Below, one piece after another: positions 53,162-62,404 of a stretch of 64,000 bases of DNA. Each line of letters opens with the position of its first letter. Position 1 is the first letter of the stretch. The notes under the pieces were generated by a model, which was given only the letters and a program-made list of their open reading frames with translations, was not told the origin of the DNA and did not search any database. The DNA is from Pseudomonas putida NBRC 14164 (lineage in GTDB: Bacteria; Pseudomonadota; Gammaproteobacteria; Pseudomonadales; Pseudomonadaceae): positions 3,714,501 to 3,778,500 of the forward strand of contig NC_021505.1 of assembly GCF_000412675.1 (NCBI RefSeq), written 5' to 3'. The position numbers and the translations under genes are program-made.

Positions 53162-54220
53162 TCAAGCCTTCGACAGTTCGCCAATCTTCTCCAGCCGCGC
53201 CCGCACGATGTTGCGGCTGATGTTAAGCAACCGCCCTGTCTGCAACTGGTTGCCGTGGCAATACCGATACGCCGCCCTGAACACCGTCTCCTCGATGTGC
53301 TCATACAAATTCGGCACATTCTGCTCGAACAGCGCCAGCAACGCGCTTTCCAGGTCAGGCGGTGCTGCGCCCGCTGCAGGCAGATACGCATGCGCAACCG
53401 GCGCCGACACCTGTGGCCGCATATCGACCAGGTGCAGGTCCGCTGGCGCCACCACCTGATACCGGCACACCAGCAACGCATGGTGAATGGCATTCTCCAG
53501 CTCGCGGATGTTGCCCGGCCAACTATGCGCCAGCAATTTACGTTCGGCATCCGGGCTCAACGAAGCACGCTCGTAACCCAGGCGTCGGCAATGTTCCTCG
53601 ATGAAGAATTCCGCCAGCGGCAGGATGTCCCCCGGCCGCTCGCGCAGCGGCGGCAAGCGAATCGTCGCCACATGCAAGCGGTAGAACAGGTCTTCACGAA
53701 AGTGCCCCGCCACCACCGCATCGGCCAGGTTGACGTTGGTCGCCGCCACCAGCCGCACGTTGATCGGGATCGGCGTACGTGAGCCGAGGCGCACCACTTC
53801 ACGCTCCTGCAGCACCCGCAGCAACTTCACCTGCATGTTCAGCGGCAGGTCGCCGATCTCATCAAGGAACAGCGTGCCGCCATTGGCCGCTTCGAACCAG
53901 CCGGCCTTGTTGCTGGTGGCGCCTGTAAACGCGCCTTTCTCGTGGCCGAACAGCTCGCTCTCCACCAGGGTTTCGGCAAAGGCACCGCAGTTCACGGCCA
54001 CGAAGGGTTCACGCCCACGGCGGCTGAGGTGGTGAATATGACGCGCAACCAGCTCCTTGCCGGTGCCGGTTTCGCCGATGATCAGGGTATTGGCCTCGCT
54101 GGGCGCCAGGCGCTCGATGCGGCTGAGCAGTTCCTGGGAGCGCGGGTCCTTGAACACGAGCACGGTGGCACGTACCGACTTGGTCAGCTCGCGGGCATTG
54201 GGGTGGGTGATCAGCGACAT
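53162..54220 (-). CDS. Sigma-54-dependent activator without sensor domain (SfnR-like)
   Basis: A 352-residue enhancer-binding protein from ATG 54220 (AGGA upstream). The AAA+ domain starts almost at once: Walker A IIGETGTGKELVARHI (about 47), the sigma-54 contact loop EKGAFTGA, Walker B NGGTLFLDEIGDLPL, and an arginine-finger region FREDLFYRLHVATIRLPPLR. A Fis-type helix-turn-helix closes the protein (GNQLQTGRLLNISRNIVRAR). There is no N-terminal receiver or sensory domain, as in SfnR of P. putida (dimethyl sulfone and sulfur-starvation control) and PspF. It is divergent from a sulfonate-type cluster with a sigma-54 promoter at 54465, which supports an SfnR-like role, probably regulated by its own expression level. 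Confidence 0.88.
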   Translation of the reverse strand: MSLITHPNARELTKSVRATVLVFKDPRSQELLSRIERLAPSEANTLIIGETGTGKELVARHIHHLSRRGREPFVAVNCGAFAETLVESELFGHEKGAFTGATSNKAGWFEAANGGTLFLDEIGDLPLNMQVKLLRVLQEREVVRLGSRTPIPINVRLVAATNVNLADAVVAGHFREDLFYRLHVATIRLPPLRERPGDILPLAEFFIEEHCRRLGYERASLSPDAERKLLAHSWPGNIRELENAIHHALLVCRYQVVAPADLHLVDMRPQVSAPVAHAYLPAAGAAPPDLESALLALFEQNVPNLYEHIEETVFRAAYRYCHGNQLQTGRLLNISRNIVRARLEKIGELSKA

Positions 54221-54272
54221 AGGGGCATTCCTGGCAGTTGACGCGCAGGCCAATAGTGCATGAAACAAATTA

Positions 54273-54285
54273 GATCAAAAAATTA
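54273..54285. promoter_or_regulatory. IHF-like site in AT-rich divergent region
   Basis: GATCAAAAAATTA differs from WATCAA-N4-TTR at one base. It lies in an AT-rich stretch (54265-54330) about 180 bases upstream of the sigma-54 promoter; DNA bending there could help the activator reach the promoter. A weak call, since AT-rich DNA gives such matches by chance. Confidence 0.3.
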
Positions 54286-54464
54286 TTAATTAATATTTAG
54301 ATATTCGAATTAAGAATATTGAAATTTTCAACAACCCATTGCTGCCACAGCAGCAACCCGGCAGCACTCCCCTGCCCGCCGATCAGCAGACCTTTACTCG
54401 CACGCCAACGTGTTCATGGCTGGAGGCCTTGTAAATAGGGGACTTCAGCCAATTTAAGGCATGC

Positions 54465-54480
54465 TGGCATGCATTTCGCT
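54465..54480 (+). promoter_or_regulatory. Sigma-54 (-24/-12) promoter
   Basis: TGGCATGCATTTCGCT has GG and GC exactly 10 bases apart in the -24/-12 layout (consensus TGGCACG-N4-TTGCW, with two deviations). It ends 33 bases before the binding-protein ATG and faces away from the divergent sigma-54 activator gene. Confidence 0.8.
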
Positions 54481-54513
54481 CCTGGCCTGTAGAACCTTTG
54501 CCTGGAGCTGCAC

Positions 54514-55587
54514 ATGAACAATCCCTGGCGTCATGCCCTCGCCCTGCTGGGCGGCCTGTTCCTCAGCCTGGCTGCGCTGGCAGCCGAGCCACCGGCGGCG
54601 GTGCGCATCGCCATTGTCGCGTTCACCCAGGGTGGAGCGCCGGTGTTCGGCGGCATCCCCGGGCGGGTGATCGAAGAAGGCTGGCTGGAACAGCAACTGG
54701 CCGCCCGCGGCGTGAAACTGCAATGGACCGCCCTGCCCCATGCCGGCGCCGGGCCGCAAATCAACGAAGGCTTCAGCAACGACAGCCTGGACTTTGCCGT
54801 ACGCGGCGACCTGCCTTCGGTCATCGCTGGTGCCGGCCAGGTGCCGGGCAAGCTGGTGGTACCGGGTGGCAGCGGCAACAACATCTACCTGGTAGTACCG
54901 AGCAACTCGACGGTGCGCAGCATCCAGGACCTCAAAGGCAAGCGCCTGGCCTTGCACCGCGGCCGCCCGTGGGAGTTCGCCTTCAGCAATTTCCTGCAAA
55001 GCCAGGGCCTGGCACTCGGTGATTTCAAGATCGCCAACCTCAACCCGCAAGTAGGCGCCGCTGCGGTGTCCGCCGGCAAGGTCGACGCCGCCGTGCTGCT
55101 CAACGAAGCCTATGCCCTGGAAGACAAAGGCGTGGCGCGCATCCTCTGGTCGACCAAGCAAGGCGCCAACGACTGGCGGCTGGTGTCGGACCTGTGGGGC
55201 ACTGACCGCTTCGTGCAGCAGCACGCCGACCTGACGCAACTGGTGGCCACCGCCTGGGTGCGCGCGGCCTGGTGGATCTCCCAGGAGCAGAACCGCGACG
55301 CCTACTACGGGTTGTCTTCGCGTGCCGGTGTGAGCGAAAGCGTGCTGCGCCGGGACGACCAGGACGACCCGGTCGCGTGGAAGGCACGCTGGGCGCCGAA
55401 AAGCGATGCCCAGCTCAAGGCCCACTACGACGCCCTGGGGCAGTACGCCCTGGCCAACCGGCTGATCCGAACGCCCTACGACATCACCAGCGACCTGGCC
55501 ACGGGCTTTACCCGCCAGGCGCTGATCGACCTGCAACTGACCCACTACTGGCCGTCCCTCGACGCCCAGATCAGCCAACAACCTTGA
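54514..55587 (+). CDS. ABC transporter substrate-binding protein, sulfonate/sulfate-ester type
   Basis: A 357-residue periplasmic binding protein (SsuA/AtsR/NMT1-like) with signal peptide (ALALLGGLFLSLAALAAEPP, cleaved about residue 23) and a GGAG ribosome site. The fold pattern is clear: VIEEGWLEQQLAARGVKLQW, DFAVRGDLPSVIAGA, VPSNSTVRSIQDLKGKRLAL and VSAGKVDAAVLLNEAY. It should deliver an organosulfur or similar anionic compound to an inner-membrane importer; no SsuB/SsuC-type ATPase or permease is adjacent, so it may share one elsewhere. First gene behind the sigma-54 promoter at 54465, hence probably activated by the neighbouring SfnR-like protein on sulfur starvation. Confidence 0.87.
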   Translation: MNNPWRHALALLGGLFLSLAALAAEPPAAVRIAIVAFTQGGAPVFGGIPGRVIEEGWLEQQLAARGVKLQWTALPHAGAGPQINEGFSNDSLDFAVRGDLPSVIAGAGQVPGKLVVPGGSGNNIYLVVPSNSTVRSIQDLKGKRLALHRGRPWEFAFSNFLQSQGLALGDFKIANLNPQVGAAAVSAGKVDAAVLLNEAYALEDKGVARILWSTKQGANDWRLVSDLWGTDRFVQQHADLTQLVATAWVRAAWWISQEQNRDAYYGLSSRAGVSESVLRRDDQDDPVAWKARWAPKSDAQLKAHYDALGQYALANRLIRTPYDITSDLATGFTRQALIDLQLTHYWPSLDAQISQQP

Positions 55588-55599
55588 GAGCCTTAACCC

Positions 55600-56823
55600 A
55601 TGAAACTGCCTGCTTCGCTCGTCTTCGGCCTCAGCGCCCTGGCCCTGTCCGTCGGTGCCATGGCCGCCGAAACCTACGCGCCCAAACCCGACCCGCAGCA
55701 GGGCGATGGCCGTGTGTCGGCCTTCTACACCTGGAGCAAGGCCATCCCCGCCACTCCCGGGAAACTGCTGCGCAGCGAGCCGTTGGACCAGGCGCTCAGC
55801 CTGCCCAATGCGGCCAGCGCGCAACGCATTCTGTACACCTCGCTGGATGGCATCGACGGCAAGACCCCGATCGTGGTTTCCGGCGCATTGTTCATACCCA
55901 AAGGCAAGGCACCTGCGGGCGGCTGGCCGGTCGCCAGCTGGGGCCACGGCACCGTCGGCGTGGCAGATATCTGCGCGCCGTCCTGGGCTGGCCGCAGCTA
56001 CCGCGACGTGCAATACCTCAACCGCTGGCTCGATGAAGGCTACGCCATCGTCGCCACCGACTACCAAGGCCTCGGTGTACCGGGCGGCCACCCGCTGCTG
56101 AACAACCGCATGGCGGCCTACGGCATTCTCGATGCTGCCAAGGCTGTGGTAGCCGGTGTGCCAGGGCTGGCAGACAAAGTGCTGATCATAGGCCAGTCGC
56201 AAGGTGGCGCGGGGGCCTTTGCCGCGGGTGCCTATGCGGCGACCTATGCGCCCAAGCTGGGCGTCAAGGGCAGTATCGGCACGGGGGTGATCTACACCGT
56301 GGGCTCGAAGAATGTCGGTGAACAGGACCAGGACAAGGTCGACCCGGCCCTGGCCTATGGCTTCTACACCCTGCTGGCAGCGCAGCAGTACGACCCGAGC
56401 ATCGACCCGCGCGACTTCTACACCGACAAAGCCTTGCCGCTGTTCGAACAGGCGCGCACCAGCTGCCTGTCAGCCTTGGTCAGCGACGTGGTCGGCACAG
56501 GCCTGACCCCGGCCAACGCCAAGAAAGACTACAAGGGCGACCAGCTCAAGCCATGGCTGGCGCAGGTGTCGTACCCGACCCTGAAACTGGCCCAGCCGAT
56601 CTTCATCGGCACCGGCGCCGAGGACAAGACCCCCGCCGCCGCCACCCAGGTGGCGCTGATGCAGGCCGCCTGCAAGGCCGGCTCGGTGGTGCAGGGCCAC
56701 CTGTACAAGGGCCTGGGCCACAGCGAAACGGTGAATGCCTCGCTGAAGGACTCGATCCCCTTCGCCCGCCAGGTCATCAGTGGCCAGCCAGTTACCCCCA
56801 ATTGCAGCCCAAGCGTCCAGTAA
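55600..56823 (+). CDS. Secreted lipase/esterase-like alpha/beta hydrolase
   Basis: A 407-residue protein with signal peptide (LVFGLSALALSVGAMAAETY, cleaved about residue 22). It resembles the secretory lipase (LIP) family: VSGALFIPKGKAPAGGWPV, ASWGHGTVGVADICAPS (oxyanion region), VATDYQGLGVPGGHP, the nucleophile Ser200 in IIGQSQGGAGA, and late Asp (FIGTGAEDKTPA) and His (YKGLGHSETV) as the rest of the triad. Two Cys pairs suit an exported protein. It lies 12 bases after the sulfonate-type binding protein gene, so it probably releases a usable fragment from an ester in the periplasm or medium. Confidence 0.87.
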   Translation: MKLPASLVFGLSALALSVGAMAAETYAPKPDPQQGDGRVSAFYTWSKAIPATPGKLLRSEPLDQALSLPNAASAQRILYTSLDGIDGKTPIVVSGALFIPKGKAPAGGWPVASWGHGTVGVADICAPSWAGRSYRDVQYLNRWLDEGYAIVATDYQGLGVPGGHPLLNNRMAAYGILDAAKAVVAGVPGLADKVLIIGQSQGGAGAFAAGAYAATYAPKLGVKGSIGTGVIYTVGSKNVGEQDQDKVDPALAYGFYTLLAAQQYDPSIDPRDFYTDKALPLFEQARTSCLSALVSDVVGTGLTPANAKKDYKGDQLKPWLAQVSYPTLKLAQPIFIGTGAEDKTPAAATQVALMQAACKAGSVVQGHLYKGLGHSETVNASLKDSIPFARQVISGQPVTPNCSPSVQ

Positions 56824-56835
56824 GGAGGCCAGCCC

Positions 56836-58035
56836 ATGAGCATCGAATTCTTCACCCGCCTGCCCTTGCATGGCGAAACCCAGTTCCTCCCCGGCGACCC
56901 GCGCAACCGCGGTGACTGGCATGCGGGTGGGCCCAGTACCGGTGCGGTGTCGGGTTTCGCCGTGGGTGATCACTTCACCTATATCGACTACCTCGGCCAA
57001 ATCGCCCGCGCCGCTGAAATAAACGGCTTTGGCGGCGCGCTGATGGTCAACGCCCCCACCGGCGAAGAGCCATGGACGGTGTGCTCGCTGCTGGCCCGGG
57101 AAACCCGCACGCTGAAATTCGTCACCGCGTTCCAGCCCTATCACTACACCCCGTGGGTGGCTGTGCAACAGGCCGCGACCTACCAGCGCGCCACCGGCAA
57201 CCGCCTGGTGTGGAACATCATCAACGGCGGCTCCGATGCCATCCAGCGCCAGGTTGGCGACTTCGAAGACCATGACCAGCGCTACGCCCGTGCCACCGAA
57301 TTCATGGACGTGGTGCGCGGCTATTGGCACAACGAGCAGTTTCACTACGAAGGTACCTACTACCGCGCCGAAGGCGGTGGCCTGCGCGGCCCGCTGAAAA
57401 AAGCCGAGCTGCCGCTGATCTGCACCGCTGGCTCGTCGGTGGCAGCGCGGGAGTTCGCCGCCAAGCACGCCGACTTCTACCTGATGCGCGCCGAGCACCC
57501 GGACGAAATTGCCGCGCTAATCGCCGACATCCGCGCCCGCGCGCTGAAGTGGGGCCGTACCGACATCCGCTTTGGCCTGTCCATCGACGTGATCGCCCGT
57601 GACTCCGAAGCAGCCGCACTGGCGGAGGCCAAGCGTTTCTTCGACGAAGGCGTGGCCAAGGGCACGGTCAAGGCCCGCGCCGCCCACGCCGGCCTGCGCA
57701 CGGCGCGCAAGCTGAGCTACGAGCACGGCTACAGCGACCAGGACGAGCAGCAGGCGTTCGACGACTTCTTCATCCACCCCAATGTGTGGACCGGCTTCGG
57801 CTACATCGGCGTCCCGCCGGGCTGTGCGCTGGTGGGCAGCTATGCCAACGTGGTGGCGCGTATCCGCGAGTACCACAGCATCGGTGTCGACCTGTTCTTC
57901 CTCGCCGGCTACCCGCATCTGGAGGAGGCCTATCGCATCGGCGAGCATATCCTGCCGCACTTCCGTGCGCAGCGTGCAGCCATTGCCCGCCCGGCAGGCC
58001 AACCCGTGCAACTGCACGTCAGCAACGGGGCCTGA
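56836..58035 (+). CDS. LLM-class FMNH2-dependent monooxygenase (SsuD-like)
   Basis: A 399-residue flavin-dependent monooxygenase of the bacterial luciferase-like superfamily, with a TIM-barrel pattern: SIEFFTRLPLHGETQFL, FGGALMVNAPTGEEPWTV, LKFVTAFQPYHYTPWVAVQQ and RLVWNIINGGSDAIQRQVGD, all as in alkanesulfonate monooxygenases. The reaction would be C-S (or C-H) oxidation using reduced FMN supplied by a separate reductase, giving sulfite from a sulfonate. It lies between the lipase-like and peptide-binding genes, 12 and 4 bases away, so it is in the same operon. The actual substrate is unknown. Related nitrilotriacetate-type monooxygenases are an alternative. Confidence 0.87.
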   Translation: MSIEFFTRLPLHGETQFLPGDPRNRGDWHAGGPSTGAVSGFAVGDHFTYIDYLGQIARAAEINGFGGALMVNAPTGEEPWTVCSLLARETRTLKFVTAFQPYHYTPWVAVQQAATYQRATGNRLVWNIINGGSDAIQRQVGDFEDHDQRYARATEFMDVVRGYWHNEQFHYEGTYYRAEGGGLRGPLKKAELPLICTAGSSVAAREFAAKHADFYLMRAEHPDEIAALIADIRARALKWGRTDIRFGLSIDVIARDSEAAALAEAKRFFDEGVAKGTVKARAAHAGLRTARKLSYEHGYSDQDEQQAFDDFFIHPNVWTGFGYIGVPPGCALVGSYANVVARIREYHSIGVDLFFLAGYPHLEEAYRIGEHILPHFRAQRAAIARPAGQPVQLHVSNGA

Positions 58036-58039
58036 CGCC

Positions 58040-59593
58040 ATGGCCTGGGACGGTTACCCACTGAGCCGGCGCGGCTTCCTCGGCCACGCCGGCGTGCTGG
58101 CGGGCGGGCTACTGGCCGGCTGCGGCCCCGCCGACAGCCCGACCCATGCCGCCACCGACCAGCCGCGCCATGGCGGGCGCCTGCGCCTCGGCATCATCGA
58201 CGGCAACCAGAGCGGCAACCTCGACGCCCACAAGCCCATCGGCAGCGGCATCGTGCGTGGCTTTGCCCTGTACAGCAAGCTGTGGGAATGGGACGAGCAG
58301 ATGCAGCCGCGCCTGGCCCTGGCCGAGTTCGCCGAGCCCAACGCCGATGCCAGCGGCTGGACCTTGCGGCTGAAACCTGGGCTGGAATTCCACCACGGCA
58401 AGACCATCGACGCCGATGACCTGATCTTCTCCATCCGCCGCCTCACCGACCCGCAGCTGGCCTCGCCCTATGCGGCGCTGCTGCACTGGGTGGACCGCGA
58501 CAACCTGGTCAAGCTGGACGACCGCACCGTGCGCCTGGGCTTTCGCGAAGGGCGCAGCTACCTGCCGCTGCCGGAAACCTGGGTCAACTTCGGCGGCATC
58601 GTACCGGTGGACTACCACCCGGTCACCAACCCGGTCGGTGCCGGGCCGTACAAACTGAAAAGCTTCACCCCGGGCCAGCGCTCGTTGTTCACCCGCTTCG
58701 ACAACTACTACAAACCTGGCAAGCCCTATGCCGATGAACTGGAGATCATCGACTTCAAGGAGCAGACCGGCCGCCTGGCGGCGTTGCGTGCCGGGCAGAT
58801 CGACATGGCCAACGTCATGTCCACGGAGCACCTGCAGGTGCTGCAGGCCGACCCACGGCTGCGGCTGCTGAAGTCAGTGAGTGGCAACTGGCTGTCGTTC
58901 GACATGAACACCGCCAAGGCGCCGTTCGACGACCCGCGCGTGCGCGAGGCATTCCGCCTGCTGGCCGACCGCGAGGAACTGGTGCGCCGTGCGCTGAATG
59001 GCCAGGGCCGGGTGGCCAACGACCTGTATGCACCGTTCGATCCCACCTTCGATCACAGCATCGGCCCGCGCCCTTACGACCCGCAGCGGGCAGCGCAGTT
59101 GCTGCGCGAAGCCGGCCATGAACAGTTGCAGGTGGACCTGGTGACCACACCAGGGCCGGGGCTGGCTTCGGCCCTGGTCTTGGCCGAGCAGGCCCGACGT
59201 ATCGGCGTCACCCTCAACGTGCGCCAGGTCGACCTGGCCACCTTCCAGGGCCCACAGCGCGACGACTGGACCTTGAGCACCGGCGGCAGCATCGGTGCGC
59301 CGTACCTGGCCAGTGCCATCCACACCGACGCGCCGTTCGCAGTAGCCAACAAGACCCACTTCCACGACCGCGAATTCAGCGAGGCCTTCCTCGCTGCCAT
59401 GGCCCAGCCGGACCTGGAAAAACGCAAGGCGCTGGTGCACCGCGCGCAACGCATTCAGTACGAGCGCGGCGGCATGCTGATCTGGGGCTTTGCCGACCTG
59501 CTCGACAGCGTCAGCACCCGCGTGGGTGGCGCGCAGGCGGAGCAGTCGCTGTTCAGTACCTGGCGCTTCGAGAGCCTGTGGCTCAGAAGTTGA
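58040..59593 (+). CDS. ABC peptide/nickel-type substrate-binding lipoprotein, twin-arginine-type signal
   Basis: A 517-residue extracellular solute-binding protein of family 5 (DppA/OppA/NikA fold). The N-terminus has a twin-arginine-type motif followed by a lipobox (SRRGFLGHAGVLAGGLLAGC, Cys about residue 28), so it may be exported folded and lipid-anchored. Conserved: DADDLIFSIRRLTDP, GAGPYKLKSFTPGQ and PFDDPRVREAFRLLADREEL. ATG 58040 is 4 bases behind the monooxygenase stop. A cofactor or metal bound before export could explain twin-arginine use. Its importer is probably encoded by the ATPase gene at 63558 and genes beyond the right edge. Confidence 0.87.
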   Translation: MAWDGYPLSRRGFLGHAGVLAGGLLAGCGPADSPTHAATDQPRHGGRLRLGIIDGNQSGNLDAHKPIGSGIVRGFALYSKLWEWDEQMQPRLALAEFAEPNADASGWTLRLKPGLEFHHGKTIDADDLIFSIRRLTDPQLASPYAALLHWVDRDNLVKLDDRTVRLGFREGRSYLPLPETWVNFGGIVPVDYHPVTNPVGAGPYKLKSFTPGQRSLFTRFDNYYKPGKPYADELEIIDFKEQTGRLAALRAGQIDMANVMSTEHLQVLQADPRLRLLKSVSGNWLSFDMNTAKAPFDDPRVREAFRLLADREELVRRALNGQGRVANDLYAPFDPTFDHSIGPRPYDPQRAAQLLREAGHEQLQVDLVTTPGPGLASALVLAEQARRIGVTLNVRQVDLATFQGPQRDDWTLSTGGSIGAPYLASAIHTDAPFAVANKTHFHDREFSEAFLAAMAQPDLEKRKALVHRAQRIQYERGGMLIWGFADLLDSVSTRVGGAQAEQSLFSTWRFESLWLRS

Positions 59594-59610
59594 CCTGCAG
59601 GCCCTCTACC

Positions 59611-59723
59611 GCCTGTCCCGGCCCTATCGCCGGCAAGCCAGCTCCCACAGGGATGGCGCCAGCCTTCAAGCCCATGCAGTCCCTGTGGGAGCTGGCTTGC
59701 CGGCGATAGGGCCGGGACAGGCA
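59611..59723. repeat. REP pair forming a perfect 43-base inverted repeat
   Basis: Arms 59611-59653 and 59680-59722 are exactly complementary over 43 bases, with a 26-base loop. The core is CGCCGGCAAGCCAGCTCCCA. It lies between the peptide-binding lipoprotein and the TonB receptor genes and would make a very stable hairpin in RNA. Confidence 0.9.
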
Positions 59724-59802
59724 ACACAAAAAACAAACCAACCGCAGGCGCGGCTGCGCCCTCGTTTCTCCCACATTCCTGCTATTGAACGAGGCCCAGC
59801 CA

Positions 59803-62377
59803 ATGCCCCGCGTTACCTTGCTGCACCCCAAATTCCAGCCCAGCGCACTGGCGCTGGCCATTCTGGCCGCCAGCGCGCCGCTGGCCCACGCCGAAGACAC
59901 CCAGCTGCAAACCGTCACCGTGCAGGCCGAACAGCCCGATGACGACGCCCTGCCCAGCCGCCCGCCAGCCTCGATCTACGGCGGCCTGGAAGCCAAGGTG
60001 CTGGACACCCCGCGCTCGGTCACCCAGATCAACGCCGGGCAACTGGCCAACGACCCGATCCGCAGCTCCGACGACCTGGTCAAGTACGCCCCCGGCATCA
60101 CCCGCGGCGGTGGCCAGAACGCCGGCATCGCCCCGCAGATGCGCGGGCAGAACACCGAGGTGTTCCAGGATGGCCAGCGCGCCTACGGGGTTCGCCACCC
60201 GGCCAACTTCAACGCCTACGAAGGCGCCGACATCGTCGCCGGGCCGTCGTCAGTGACCTACGGTTCGGTCAGCGGCAGTGGCGGCTACGTCAACTACCTG
60301 AGCAAGAAGCCCGATTTCAACCGTTTCCGCACCAGGCTCAGCGGCGAAATCGGCAGCTGGATCCCCGATGGTGAATCACGCGATGCCACCAGGTTCAGCA
60401 TCGACAACACCGGCCCGCTGACGGACAACCTGGCTTACCGGGTGAGCATCACCCGCCAGCGCCAGGAAGACTTCTACGACAACGTCGAGAACAACTTCGA
60501 CGCCTTCTACGGTGCCCTCGCCTGGCGCAACGACAACCTTCGGGTCGACTGGAACGCCGCCTACGATGACTACTACGACTACAACATCACCCACGGCTGG
60601 AACCGCGCCACCCAGGACCTGGTCGACCACGGCAAGTACTACGCCGGCCGCGCCACCCCAATCATCCAGAACGGCAACACCCTGTGGTCACCGGTGCTGT
60701 CATCCGGTGCAGCCGACGCCCAGGTGCTCGGCTGGGTGCAGCGCCAGCGCAATGCCCAGGGCCAGTACCCGGTGGTCAACGGCAGCTTCCAGGGCGCATC
60801 GCCCAACACCCAGGCCAACCCCGGGAGCCTGCGTGGCTGGGTCTATGACCCGGCGCTGGCGGGCAACGGCCTGACCTCGCTATCGTCACAAACCGGCCAG
60901 CGCGCGCAGGACGAAAACCGTTCGCGGCGCTTTACCACGCAACTGCGCGTCGAAGGCGACCTGACCCCGTCGATCACCTTGGCCAACAGCACCTTCTACC
61001 AGCACTCCACCGACACCACAGATGCCGTCGGGGCGTTCCAGGTGCAGGGCAAGGACGACATCTTCGACAACCGCTTCGAGTTCCGCGCCCGTGGCCAACT
61101 TCAGCTGGGCGACCTGACCCTGATCGACGACAGCAACACCGGGCTGGTCTACCGCCGCGAGCGCAACGAGTCGATCGCCGCCAACAACAGCTTCGGCAGC
61201 ACCATCAACGCCTATGACCTGACCCTCGACCCTACCTTGAAGAACCCCGGCGACCTGCTTGGCCTGAGCGGCCGCAACCCCGCCGGTGGCAACGCTGCCT
61301 GGATCGGCCAACCCGGTGTGCCGCAGTTTTCCAGCTACTACGGCTGGCTCAACCTGCCCGCCATGTACCCGGCCGGGCATGGCCTGTATGCCGAGTCGGT
61401 AGCGCCCTACACCGCCGACAGCACCTGGACCACCAAGACCCTGTTCAGCCAGCACAACCTGCGCCTGGGCGAGCGTGGGCCTGAACGTGGGTGCCAGCCG
61501 CAGCTGGATCGACGCGCGCATCGAAAACCCCTTTGTGCTGCCCGGCGGCAACCCGCGCAAGGACTCGGACAACTACCGGCTGTTCTCGGTGCAGGTCAGT
61601 CCCTATTTCAAACCCACGGAAAACAGCACGCTGTACTACACGTTCGACCGTTCCCTCGCGGTGAATACCGGCTTCTTCACCAATGGCCTGGGCTGGGGCA
61701 GCGGCACGGGGGCCAACCAGCTCAACCCCCTGGCCTTCGAGAGCCTGAGCGTGTTGCATGAGGTGGGTTTGAAAGTGGAGGCTCTGCCCGACCAGCTGTT
61801 CTTCACCCTGGCTGCCTACAAGCAGGCCCGCGACCAGTCACCGGACAGCAACAACAATATCGCCCGGCTGATCGTCAAAGGCTGGGAAGCGACCCTGCGC
61901 TACCAGGACCTGCACCTGCGCGGCGGCCTCAACCTCAGCCGCATCAGCGCCTACAACGAGTTCACCAGCCAGGCCGGGTTTGCCTCGGCCGGCTTCATCC
62001 CCGACAACGGCACCGTGTTCGGCGACAACAACAGCCTCAACCAGCGCCCGTCCGGCAAGTTCGATGCGGTGCAGATCCCCGAATACAACGCCGGCGGGTA
62101 TGTCGACTACCGCTTCGACTCAGGGTTTGGCGTCGAGCTTTCCGGCTGGTGGACCAGCAGCTGGTACTTGAACCTGAGCAAGACGGTGAAAGTGCCGGAC
62201 GAATACAACCTCGACCTTGCCGTGTACTACCGCCAGCCGCAGTGGGGCGTGACGGTGCGCATGCTCAACGTCACCGACGAGCTGAATTTCGTCAGTGGCC
62301 TGGCTGGCTCCACCAACACCTTCCTGCAACCGATGCCGGGCCGTACGCTGCTGGCCCAGGTCGATTACCAGTTCTGA
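59803..62377 (+). pseudogene. TonB-dependent receptor interrupted by a frameshift
   Basis: An outer-membrane receptor gene with a GAGG site before ATG 59803. The first frame encodes a signal peptide (ALALAILAASAPLAHAEDTQ), a plug (LDTPRSVTQINAGQLANDPI, GADIVAGPSSVTYGSVSGSG) and half the barrel, up to HNLRLGER at 61476. The rest continues in the +1 frame (GLNVGASRSWIDARIENPFV through LLAQVDYQF at 62377). Removing one G of the GGG at 61477-61479 restores one frame of about 857 codons with the correct joint ERGLNVG. There is no STN domain. It is either a recent inactivation or a sequencing error. It is co-oriented with the monooxygenase and binding-protein genes, hinting at outer-membrane uptake of the same substrate. 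Confidence 0.88.
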
Positions 62378-62404
62378 TCATCCTCAACCTGAAAGGCCTC
62401 AGCC

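Noticed and set aside
4399..59723. Repeated GC-rich palindromes as a possible CRISPR array
   Set aside because: The repeats are scattered singly or as inverted pairs at gene ends, not in direct arrays with regular spacers. They are REP elements, and no Cas genes are present.
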